From assembly GCA_003484395.1 (NCBI GenBank), contig DNCV01000056.1, positions 1-12,870 on the forward strand: a stretch of DNA of 12,870 nucleotides, given 5' to 3'. The notes beneath the pieces are model-generated. The model ran no database searches and was not told the DNA's origin. It was given only the letters and a program-made list of their open reading frames with translations. Positions 6,298 through 12,870 of this stretch are shown here, piece after piece. Each line of letters opens with the position of its first letter. Position 1 is the first letter of the stretch. The position numbers were made by a program, and so were the translations under genes. The DNA is from Dehalococcoidia bacterium. GTDB taxonomy: Bacteria; Chloroflexota; Dehalococcoidia; GIF9; UBA5629.

Positions 6298-6606
6298 CTA
6301 AAAAAGCCCGGGTATTTTCAATCCGCCGGTTAATCCGCTAAGCTGGTTTGCCGCCATATCCTGCGATTTCTTTACGGCATCATTAAATGCCGCCATAACC
6401 AAATCTTGAAGCATATCTACTTCCGCAGCATTTACAACTTCAGGAGCAATGTTTACTCCATGTACCCGCTGATGTCCGTCGATTGTTACTTTGACAGCAC
6501 CCCCGCCGGCGCTGCCCTCAACTTTCATATTGCCCAGTTCTTCTTGCGCTTTAGTCAGTTTTGCCTGCAGCGCCTGTGCCTGACGGATCATATCCTTATT
6601 CATCAT
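6298..6606 (-). CDS. ybaB: YbaB/EbfC nucleoid-associated protein
   Basis: A 102-residue member of the YbaB/EbfC family. The N-terminal helix has the repeating pattern of the family (MIRQAQALQAKLTKAQEEL, 6-24), followed by GSAGGGAVKVTIDG (31-44), a central strand, and a glycine-rich tail ending GLTGGLKIPGLF, which is highly typical. The proteins form tweezer-like dimers that bind DNA. The dnaX-ybaB-recR order is widespread, and the gene is often cotranscribed with its neighbours. A GGAGG site ten bases before the ATG at 6606 sits in the 16-base dnaX-ybaB gap; a second ATG follows at once and could also serve. Confidence 0.96.
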   Translation of the reverse strand: MMNKDMIRQAQALQAKLTKAQEELGNMKVEGSAGGGAVKVTIDGHQRVHGVNIAPEVVNAAEVDMLQDLVMAAFNDAVKKSQDMAANQLSGLTGGLKIPGLF

Positions 6607-6622
6607 TTGTTAGCTTCCTCCA

Positions 6623-8344
6623 TCACGACTTCTCTTTGATAACTCGTGGATTTTTCAAACCCATTTCCAGCGCCGCCTGCACCAGAGGATTGCCCTGTTC
6701 ATCATCTGTAAGCTGCGAAGAAGGGTGTTTCCCTTTCTCTCTAAGTACGCATCGAACCGTATATGGATGTCCGAATACTTCTTTTAGTTTTTTCTCAACG
6801 AGGTGTTTATATTTCTGGTCTTCGATATAGTTCTTATGAAAATCGTAATAGAAACCCAGCACCAATACATCGCCTTCTACAGCCACCGGCTCGCAAGCGC
6901 TCCGTAGAAAAGCATCCAGGTTTCGCCTTGATCCTTCTCCTCTCATAGAATCAATAAATTCCTTCCAGTGAGCGATAAAGAAATTTAAGTCTTTCAATGA
7001 TCCCATATCCGTTTTGGAAAGAATAGAGGCATCTCCCGGCAAATTGGATTTTGCAGCGGGTATCATGTTATCAGGAGAAGATGACGAGGCGCTTTTTTGT
7101 TGCTTCGTCGACGCTGGATCAACAGCGGCATCCTGAGTTATCTTATCCTGTTTCACTGGCTCCGTACGTCTGGTAAGTTCAGGTGAATACTGCGGTTTTT
7201 GTTCCGTTACCCGGACTGCGATATCAGATTGCCTGGCTGCAATGGGAGATGATGTATGATCGGAAGATAAAGTGCATTCAACAAAAATCAACTCCATCGG
7301 CAACGATGAGTATGTATCGAGGCGGAGGTCACCATTACCAAAGAGTTTAATGGCTTTTACAAGATAATCGATCCCGATATCGGCTATTGCAGCTTTCATC
7401 TCTGCAAGCTCGTCACCAGTTACGTCGACCAATTCCTCATCACCGGTTTTTATCAACAATAAGTCCCTGAGATAGTTTACAAGCTCTTTATTTATCTGTC
7501 GCAAATCGAGGCCATCATTGCTGATGCTATTGATTGTCCTGATGCCGGCGGAAAGATTTTTACGCAACACATACCCTGCGAGCTCCTTCACTCTGAGATC
7601 GCCGGTCATGCCAAGCATTGCCTGTACCTGTGGTAATTCGATAGTGTTCCCGTAATATGCCACAAGCTGTTCCAATAAATTTTCAGCGTCACGCAGGCTT
7701 CCGGTACTCACCCTGGCAACAAGCCGGAGCGCCTCATTAGGGATAACGATATTTTCGCTTTTGCATATCTCATCCAGCTTCCCTATGACGGCTGAGTTAG
7801 ACAGACGGCGAAAATCAAAGCGCTGACAGCGGGATAAAATCGTGGATAGTATCTTCTGCGGATCAGTCGTCGCCAGAATAAAAATGACATGGGGAGGAGG
7901 CTCTTCCAGCGTCTTGAGAAATGCATTGCTTCCCTCTTTTGTAATCATATGGACTTCGTCAATGATATATACCTTATAGCGGGCTGCATTCGGAGCATAA
8001 TGAACCTTATCCGTTAACTCACGAATATCATCGATGCCACGATTGCTTGCAGCATCTATTTCAATAATATCGATTGCGCTGCCTTCATTGAAAGAACGAC
8101 ACATATCACAGGTGTTACACGGTTCGCCATCCCTGGGGCTCAGACAGTTGACTGTCTTCGCCAGAATACGCCCGATGCTGGTTTTTCCTGTGCCCCGCGG
8201 ACCGCAAAACAGATAAGCATGAGCAACATGACTGCTGCGTACAGCATTACGTAATGTTTGTGTCACATGATCCTGTCCGACGACATCAGCCAGAGTTTTG
8301 GGACGCCATTTACGATAGAAAACTTGTGAGGTCATAACAGCCAT
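6623..8344 (-). CDS. dnaX: DNA polymerase III subunit gamma/tau
   Basis: A 573-residue clamp-loader ATPase. Walker A is GPRGTGKT (48-55), the zinc module has C67, C76, C79 and C82, Walker B is VYIIDE (125-130), sensor 1 is ATT (158-160), the arginine finger is in SRC (171-173) and sensor 2 is GSLRDAEN (215-222). Clamp-loader domain III follows to about 360, then a low-complexity linker (365-445), a C-terminal domain (450-535) and the closing PLVQAA motif (553-558). The gene product loads the beta clamp and links polymerases in the replisome. The first ATG (8344) has only a GGGG ribosome site; residue 4 (ATG at 8335, MTSQVFYRKWRP) is a plausible alternative start that better fits the -10 box at 8351-8346. 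An A6G run lies in the linker. First gene of the dnaX-ybaB-recR-recO cluster. Confidence 0.96.
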   Translation of the reverse strand: MAVMTSQVFYRKWRPKTLADVVGQDHVTQTLRNAVRSSHVAHAYLFCGPRGTGKTSIGRILAKTVNCLSPRDGEPCNTCDMCRSFNEGSAIDIIEIDAASNRGIDDIRELTDKVHYAPNAARYKVYIIDEVHMITKEGSNAFLKTLEEPPPHVIFILATTDPQKILSTILSRCQRFDFRRLSNSAVIGKLDEICKSENIVIPNEALRLVARVSTGSLRDAENLLEQLVAYYGNTIELPQVQAMLGMTGDLRVKELAGYVLRKNLSAGIRTINSISNDGLDLRQINKELVNYLRDLLLIKTGDEELVDVTGDELAEMKAAIADIGIDYLVKAIKLFGNGDLRLDTYSSLPMELIFVECTLSSDHTSSPIAARQSDIAVRVTEQKPQYSPELTRRTEPVKQDKITQDAAVDPASTKQQKSASSSSPDNMIPAAKSNLPGDASILSKTDMGSLKDLNFFIAHWKEFIDSMRGEGSRRNLDAFLRSACEPVAVEGDVLVLGFYYDFHKNYIEDQKYKHLVEKKLKEVFGHPYTVRCVLREKGKHPSSQLTDDEQGNPLVQAALEMGLKNPRVIKEKS

Positions 8345-8345
8345 T

Positions 8346-8376
8346 ATTATACCCCATGCTTAATGCATTTGTGCAA
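8346..8376 (-). promoter_or_regulatory. Candidate dnaX promoter overlapping the start region
   Basis: On the minus strand a perfect -10 TATAAT (8351-8346) has TTGCAC (8376-8371) upstream with a long 19-base spacer. If used, transcription would begin inside the first three codons of the longer dnaX frame and nearly at the ATG of residue 4. A second TATAAT (8384-8379), without a good -35, would instead give a leader of about 28 bases. The sequence does not decide between them. Confidence 0.45.
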
Positions 8377-8399
8377 GGATTATAGCGCTGTGTTATAAT
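8369..8399 (+). promoter_or_regulatory. Extended -10 promoter for rpsO-pnp-dapB-asd-dapA
   Basis: TGTTATAAT (8391-8399) is a perfect -10 with the TGn extension; TTGTGC (8369-8374) is a weak -35 at 19 bases. The predicted leader to the rpsO start is about 33 bases. It shares the 94-base gap with the divergent dnaX promoter. No other strong promoter was seen before pnp, dapB or asd. Confidence 0.65.
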
Positions 8400-8438
8400 T
8401 TTACCTTGTGAATTGAGAAGCATCATAAGGAGAAAGAT

Positions 8439-8702
8439 TTGGACAAGGCAAGCAAAACAGCAATTGTTGCAGATTATGCAATATGTGAGGGTGATACCGG
8501 TTCCGTACAGGTACAAATAGCCCTCCTCACCACAAGAATCAACGAGCTAACTGAGCATTTAAAAACACACTCTCACGATCATTCCTGCCGGCGCAGCCTT
8601 TTGAAACTTATCGGGCAACGCAGACACTTTTTGGCATACCTCAATAAGAAAGATATCGCTCAATACAAAGCAGTCATCAGCAAACTAGGCTTGAGGAAAT
8701 AA
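8439..8702 (+). CDS. rpsO: 30S ribosomal protein S15
   Basis: An 87-residue S15 with the family core [17 protein letters not shown] (residues 19-35), then [26 protein letters not shown] and the LGLRK end. S15 binds 16S rRNA early in assembly of the 30S platform. The start is TTG at 8439 with AAGGAG (8427-8432) six bases upstream; no ATG or GTG is better placed. The predicted leader is only about 33 bases, shorter than the E. coli S15 autoregulatory pseudoknot, so that mechanism is not evident. Cysteine replaces the more usual residue in HSCRR (position 50). It leads the rpsO-pnp pair common in bacteria. Confidence 0.97.
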   Translation: MDKASKTAIVADYAICEGDTGSVQVQIALLTTRINELTEHLKTHSHDHSCRRSLLKLIGQRRHFLAYLNKKDIAQYKAVISKLGLRK

Positions 8703-8711
8703 GGTGCAGTA

Positions 8712-10943
8712 ATGATGACGCCAAACTCCGGTGCATGCACTGTTGGCAGCAAGATACTGCAAATAGAAACCGGCAAGCTGGCAATGAAGGCGGATAGTGC
8801 CGTCACTGTGCGCTATGGCGATACGGTTGTTCTCGTTACCACCTGTATCAGCGATAAACCACAGGAAAACGCCTCAGATTTTGTCCGGCTGACTGTAGAC
8901 TACGAGGAAAGGCACTATTCAATCGGTAAAATACCGGGCAGCTTTATCAGACGTGAGAGTCGCCCGAGTGAGCAGGCAACACTCAGCGCCCGCCTGACAG
9001 ATCGTTCACTTCGTCCACTTTTCTCCAGGAGTTTCCCCTATGATATTCAAGTTGTCATCACAATTCTCTCGACAGATCAGGAAAATGCTACCGATGTCCT
9101 GGCAATTATCGGAGCTTCCACTGCACTGTCTCTCTCCTCGGCACCGTTTGAAGGGCCGGTCGCAGCAGTACATATCGGCTACATCAACGATCAGCTCGTC
9201 GTCAATCCATCGCTTAAAGAGCTCAGCGAGGGGATGATCGATGTTGTCGTTGCCAGCACCCGCGATGCCGTCGTCATGGTTGAGGTAGACGCCAAGGAAG
9301 CGCCCGAGAGCCTTATTACTGAAGCCATTTTGCTCGGTCATCAGGCCAATCAGGACATCATTAAATTACAGGAAGACATGCAGAAAGCATACGGAAAGCC
9401 TAAATACGAAGGCGCCGTTCATGAACCAAATCAGGAATTGAAACAAGCAATCGAAACCCAGTTCGGCGAGCGTTTAACACAGGCTATTACACAAGGCGCG
9501 AAGCGGGCTGATCGAGATCCGGAGATAAAAGCTACCAAACAGGAAGCTATCAACGCATTCAAAGAGAAATTTTCAGAAGAAGAAATCGATGCCCTCCTTG
9601 AGCTTTACCTTAAGAAGGCGGCACGGAAATATATTCTGTCCAATCGCATCCATCTTGACGGACGAAAAACAACCGAGATCAGACCTCTCAGCAGCGAGGT
9701 TGGGCTGTTACCGAGAACACATGGCTCGGGATTGTTTACACGCGGCAGAACGCAGATACTGGCGATAACCACGCTCGGTTCACCCCGCGACGAGCAAATG
9801 ATCGATGGCCTCGGCCTTGAGGACAAGAAACGGTTTATGCTTCACTATAACTTCCCGCCCTATTCCACCGGAGAAGTGAAGCGAATGGGTTCCCCTGGAA
9901 GAAGAGAGATCGGGCATGGCGCTCTTGCCGAGAGAGCGCTGCTGCCGGTGATCCCCAAGGAAGACGAATTCTCGTACACAATTAGAATTGTCTGTGAGGC
10001 GCTGACGTCCGACGGCAGCACGTCGATGGCCAGCGTTTGCAGCTCCACTCTTTCCCTGATGGATGCCGGTGTACCGATCAAAACACCTGTTGTCGGCATC
10101 GCCATGGGACTGGTGACCGGTGGTGAAGACGGAAACTATGTCATCCTCACTGATATCGAAGGCACGGAAGACTTCTACGGAGATATGGACTTCAAGGTTG
10201 CCGGAACGAAGAAAGGCATTACAGCAATACAGCTTGATATCAAGCTGCACGGCGTCAGTCCTAAAATACTATCGGAAGCAATGAAGCAGGCGCTGGAAGC
10301 TCACACTGTGCTGTTTGATCATCTGCACAACACGCTCAGTGATGTAAGGCCGGAGCTCAGTCCGTACGCTCCCCGTATGTACCGCCTGTCGATTGATCAG
10401 AGCAAGATCGGAACGGTTATCGGTCCCGGAGGAAAAACGATCCGTTCCATCACTGAACAAACCGGCGCCACCATCGATATTGAAAACGATGGAACGGTTG
10501 TTATCGGTTCTCCTGATGAGGAATCGGCACAAAAAGCGATAAGCATGGTTGAAAGCCTCACTCGTGAAGTGGAAGCAGGACAGCTATACACAGGAAAAGT
10601 AACTCGCATCGTCAACTTCGGCGCGTTCGTAGAGATTTTGCCCGGAAAAGAAGGATTGGTTCATATCAGCGAGCTTGCTGATTATCGGGTTGCCAATGTT
10701 GAAGACATCGTCAAAGTGGGTGATGAGATTACGGTAAAGGTTATTGAAATAGATAACCTCGGAAGAATAAATCTTTCTCGCCGTGCAGCATTCGAAACAT
10801 CTTCAACAAAATCGGATAAACGCGATAGGCCGCCCGCTCAAGAGAGGCCGGAACGTCCACCCCAAAGACAGCATAGAGACGAACAGGGTTTCAACCACGG
10901 TAGCAAAGACGGTCAAAATCGCTTTCCGCCAAGGCGAAGATAA
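8712..10943 (+). CDS. pnp: Polynucleotide phosphorylase
   Basis: A 743-residue 3'-to-5' exoribonuclease that uses phosphate to release nucleoside diphosphates. The order is RNase PH core 1 (about 10-220), helical linker domain (240-310), catalytic RNase PH core 2 (about 320-540) with GRREIGHGALAERAL (396-410) and the metal-binding DFYGDMD (487-493), a KH domain (557-615) with GPGG at 571-574, and an S1 domain (622-692) with NFGAFVEILPGKEGLVHISEL. Residues 697-743 form a disordered tail rich in arginine, proline, glutamine and aspartate and ending PPRRR, which may add RNA contacts. An AAGGTG site overlaps the rpsO stop, five bases before the ATG at 8712; a second ATG follows directly. Confidence 0.98.
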   Translation: MMTPNSGACTVGSKILQIETGKLAMKADSAVTVRYGDTVVLVTTCISDKPQENASDFVRLTVDYEERHYSIGKIPGSFIRRESRPSEQATLSARLTDRSLRPLFSRSFPYDIQVVITILSTDQENATDVLAIIGASTALSLSSAPFEGPVAAVHIGYINDQLVVNPSLKELSEGMIDVVVASTRDAVVMVEVDAKEAPESLITEAILLGHQANQDIIKLQEDMQKAYGKPKYEGAVHEPNQELKQAIETQFGERLTQAITQGAKRADRDPEIKATKQEAINAFKEKFSEEEIDALLELYLKKAARKYILSNRIHLDGRKTTEIRPLSSEVGLLPRTHGSGLFTRGRTQILAITTLGSPRDEQMIDGLGLEDKKRFMLHYNFPPYSTGEVKRMGSPGRREIGHGALAERALLPVIPKEDEFSYTIRIVCEALTSDGSTSMASVCSSTLSLMDAGVPIKTPVVGIAMGLVTGGEDGNYVILTDIEGTEDFYGDMDFKVAGTKKGITAIQLDIKLHGVSPKILSEAMKQALEAHTVLFDHLHNTLSDVRPELSPYAPRMYRLSIDQSKIGTVIGPGGKTIRSITEQTGATIDIENDGTVVIGSPDEESAQKAISMVESLTREVEAGQLYTGKVTRIVNFGAFVEILPGKEGLVHISELADYRVANVEDIVKVGDEITVKVIEIDNLGRINLSRRAAFETSSTKSDKRDRPPAQERPERPPQRQHRDEQGFNHGSKDGQNRFPPRRR

Positions 10944-10955
10944 CCCGCCGGCAAC

Positions 10956-10983
10956 GCTGTTGAACTTTAATCAGGAGAACAGC
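10956..10983 (+). promoter_or_regulatory. Small hairpin presenting the dapB ribosome site
   Basis: GCTGTT (10956-10961) and AACAGC (10978-10983) are perfect complements; the 16-base loop ends in the AGGAG ribosome site (10973-10977) of dapB. The stem ends three bases before the ATG. It could tune translation, but six base pairs may also be chance. Confidence 0.3.
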
Positions 10984-10986
10984 ACA

Positions 10987-11793
10987 ATGAAGCCTATAGC
11001 AGTAGCAGTTAACGGTATTCTGGGGAAAATGGGCAGAGAGGTTGTCTCTGCCGTATGTCAGCAACAGGATATGATACTGGTTGGTGGAGCTGACATAAAA
11101 GCAACCCAAAATACTATTGACCTTCCATTTTCTCGGGGACATGCCCCCATCTTCAAAGATATTGCGGCTCTTCTTGACGCTACGAAATCCGATGTGCTCG
11201 TGGACTTCTCTGCTGCCGATGCAGCACTGAATGCCATTCGAGTTGCTGCGGAGAGAAAAACAAACGTCGTTATCGGCACGACCGGCTTCTCTGCAGACAG
11301 CTTAAAACAGATCGAAACTATTTCTAAAGATAATGGTATCGGCATCGTCATTGCTGACAATTTTGCTCTCGGCGCAGTACTTATGATGCATCTGGCAAAA
11401 ATAGCATCAATGTATTTCGACTATGCCGAGATTATAGAGGCGCATAATTATGAAAAAGCCGATGCTCCATCCGGCACAGCTCTCGCCACAGTGCGAGGAA
11501 TGATCCAGGCAAAAGGCAAACCCTTTGTATCTCCTCAAACAAAGACTTTTACACTGCAAAACGTGAGGGGAGGACAAGTTGACGGTGTCACCATCCATAG
11601 CGTAAGATTACCAGGACTTGTAGCTAACCAAGAGGTTATATTCGCAGGGCAGGGGCAGACGCTAAGTATAAAACATGATACGATTAATCGAGAATGTTTT
11701 ATGCCGGGCGTCATGTTGGCTATCCGTGAAGTGGTAGAACATCATGAGTTTGTCTACGGCCTTGAGAAACTACTGCATCTGGGGGGAACATAA
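10987..11793 (+). CDS. dapB: 4-hydroxy-tetrahydrodipicolinate reductase
   Basis: A 268-residue DapB, which reduces hydroxytetrahydrodipicolinate with NAD(P)H on the path to diaminopimelate and lysine. The nucleotide-binding motif is NGILGKMGREV (9-19), GTTGF lies at 97-101, ADNFALG at 123-129, and the catalytic motif is EAHNYEKADAPSGTA (151-165) with H153 and K157 in the usual places; the second histidine seen in many homologues is asparagine here, at a variable position. The C-terminal substrate domain follows. The frame is open to an ATG at 10783 inside pnp, but that extension lacks a ribosome site and is just pnp in another frame; AGGAG nine bases before 10987 and the conserved N-terminus fix the start. 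The stop overlaps asd (TAATG). Confidence 0.97.
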   Translation: MKPIAVAVNGILGKMGREVVSAVCQQQDMILVGGADIKATQNTIDLPFSRGHAPIFKDIAALLDATKSDVLVDFSAADAALNAIRVAAERKTNVVIGTTGFSADSLKQIETISKDNGIGIVIADNFALGAVLMMHLAKIASMYFDYAEIIEAHNYEKADAPSGTALATVRGMIQAKGKPFVSPQTKTFTLQNVRGGQVDGVTIHSVRLPGLVANQEVIFAGQGQTLSIKHDTINRECFMPGVMLAIREVVEHHEFVYGLEKLLHLGGT

Positions 11794-12821
11794 TGTCGTC
11801 ATCGTATAATATTGCGATCGTAGGAGCTACCGGACTGGTAGGTCAGGAGTTCATTAAGGTACTTGAGCAAAGAAAGTTCCCGGTTAAATCGATACGTCTT
11901 TATGCCTCCGATCGTTCTGCAGGTAAAAAACTTTTTGTCGGCCATCGCGAACTGGCAGTTGAGGAAACCAGCAACGATTCTTTTAAGGGCATCGATATCG
12001 CCTTGTTTTCAGCAGGCGCAGAGATTAGCCGCCGTTTCTCCCCAATAGCTGCAAAGGCAGGAGCGCTGGTGATCGATAATAGCGCTGCTTTCCGAATGGA
12101 ACCCTGGGTACCGCTGGTCGTTCCTGAAGTGAACCCGGAAGATATCAAGCTGCATAAGGGCATTATTGCAAATCCTAACTGTTCGGCTATTCAAATGGTG
12201 GTCGCCTTAAATCCTTTGCATAAAATCAATCCAATAAAGCGTATCATCGTTTCCACCTATCAGGCAGTTTCTGGTACCGGTTCTGCGGCTATGGAGGAGC
12301 TGACGACGCAATCCAAGGCAGTGCTGGAGGGGCAAAGCGTGGTTCCGCATGTTTATCCTCATCAGATAGCCTTCAATTTGTTGCCTGAAATAGATGTATT
12401 TCTTGATAGCGGCTACACCAAAGAGGAATGGAAAATGGTCGAGGAGACGAAGAAGATCATGCATGCTCCCCAGATACTCGTTTCCGCTACGTGCGTCAGG
12501 GTGCCGGTTTTCATTTCACATAGTGAAGCAGTTAACATCGATTTTACCAATCCGATGTCGCCGGATGAGGCGAGAAAGATATTATCAAGATCACCGGGGG
12601 TAAAAGTACTCGATGATCCGCACGTAAGTCTGTACCCGCAACCATGGCTATCCAAAGGATCCGACGAAACGTACGTTGGTCGAATCAGGGCAGATGCTTC
12701 CAATCCCAATGGTCTTGTCATGTGGGTGGTCGCCGATAATTTGCGAAAAGGTGCCGCATTAAACGCCGTGCAAATCGCTGAAGAAGCCGCACGGCGAAAT
12801 TGGGTAAAAATACAGGGCTGA
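11793..12821 (+). CDS. asd: Aspartate-semialdehyde dehydrogenase
   Basis: A 342-residue enzyme that reduces aspartyl phosphate to aspartate semialdehyde, the branch point for lysine/diaminopimelate, threonine and methionine. The NADP-binding GATGLVGQEF is at 11-20, the nucleophile is C130 in ANPNCSAIQ (126-134), SGTGSAAM lies at 160-167, and RVPVF-x2-HSEAVN (236-248) carries the catalytic H243. Length and motifs fit the Gram-positive-like bacterial Asd class. The start shares an A with the dapB stop (TAATG), with GGGGGG a few bases upstream, so translation is probably coupled. Its product feeds DapA and DapB, whose genes flank it. Confidence 0.97.
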   Translation: MSSSYNIAIVGATGLVGQEFIKVLEQRKFPVKSIRLYASDRSAGKKLFVGHRELAVEETSNDSFKGIDIALFSAGAEISRRFSPIAAKAGALVIDNSAAFRMEPWVPLVVPEVNPEDIKLHKGIIANPNCSAIQMVVALNPLHKINPIKRIIVSTYQAVSGTGSAAMEELTTQSKAVLEGQSVVPHVYPHQIAFNLLPEIDVFLDSGYTKEEWKMVEETKKIMHAPQILVSATCVRVPVFISHSEAVNIDFTNPMSPDEARKILSRSPGVKVLDDPHVSLYPQPWLSKGSDETYVGRIRADASNPNGLVMWVVADNLRKGAALNAVQIAEEAARRNWVKIQG

Positions 12822-12831
12822 CACACATAAA

Positions 12832-12870
12832 ATGGAGAAACGATTTGGGCGATTATTAACAGCTATGGTA
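12832..12870 (+). CDS. dapA: 4-hydroxy-tetrahydrodipicolinate synthase, first 13 codons
   Basis: The ATG at 12832, ten bases after the asd stop, opens a frame reading MEKRFGRLLTAMV to the window edge. GRLLTAMV is typical of the start of DapA, which usually continues TPF, and dapA is the missing step between asd and dapB. No clear ribosome site precedes this ATG; a GGAG lies just inside the frame at 12834-12837, but no usable in-frame start follows it here. The call rests on 13 residues plus context. Confidence 0.72.
   Translation, partial: MEKRFGRLLTAMV

Noticed and set aside
9780..10250. A 156-residue minus-strand open frame
   Set aside because: Entirely antisense to the catalytic core of pnp, with no ribosome site or recognisable domain.
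10783..10986. N-terminal extension of dapB by 68 residues
   Set aside because: It overlaps the pnp tail in another frame, lacks a ribosome site and precedes the conserved DapB N-terminus at 10987.
1..12870. CRISPR array, tRNA, rRNA, IS element, prophage or defence system
   Set aside because: No regularly spaced repeats, cloverleaf, transposase, integrase or known defence domains were seen; the genes are mostly housekeeping.

Overview
The window reads as core chromosome of a free-living bacterium, most likely a member of Chloroflexota close to Dehalococcoidia. That placement is an inference from gene order (rpsO-pnp-dapB-asd-dapA next to a divergent dnaX-ybaB-recR-recO cluster, and an Rrf2-cysK-nifS-nifU cluster) and from protein style; no rRNA or other marker is present to prove it. 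Genes are dense, base composition looks moderate and even, and I see no insertion sequence, integrase, CRISPR array, tRNA or rRNA.

Region 1 (1-2964, minus strand) is a sulfur and iron-sulfur operon: an Rrf2/IscR-type regulator with three conserved cysteines, cysteine synthase (CysK), a cysteine desulfurase (NifS/IscS) and the first 50 codons of a NifU/IscU scaffold. Together they make cysteine, remove its sulfur and build Fe-S clusters. The regulator has a strong promoter, and an IscR-like half-site lies just inside the transcript, which suggests autoregulation by cluster supply.

Region 2 (3006-4850) is the least ordinary part. It holds a small NfeD-like membrane protein with a near-consensus promoter that implies a leaderless mRNA; a 197-base gap with two hairpins; a 100-residue protein with a desulforedoxin-type CxxC...CC metal site between two lysine/alanine-rich, histone H1-like tails; and an unrecognised 215-residue helical protein.

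Region 3 (4886-8351, minus strand) is a DNA replication and recombination operon: dnaX, ybaB/ebfC, recR, recO. Region 4 (8369 to the end, plus strand) starts divergently from dnaX and runs rpsO, pnp, dapB, asd and the first 13 codons of dapA, joining ribosome/RNA turnover genes to the lysine/diaminopimelate pathway.

No complete new multi-gene system is evident. The best candidate for something undescribed is the tailed desulforedoxin-like protein at 3676-3978, followed by the unassigned helical gene and the candidate control elements around rrf2, cysK and nfeD.
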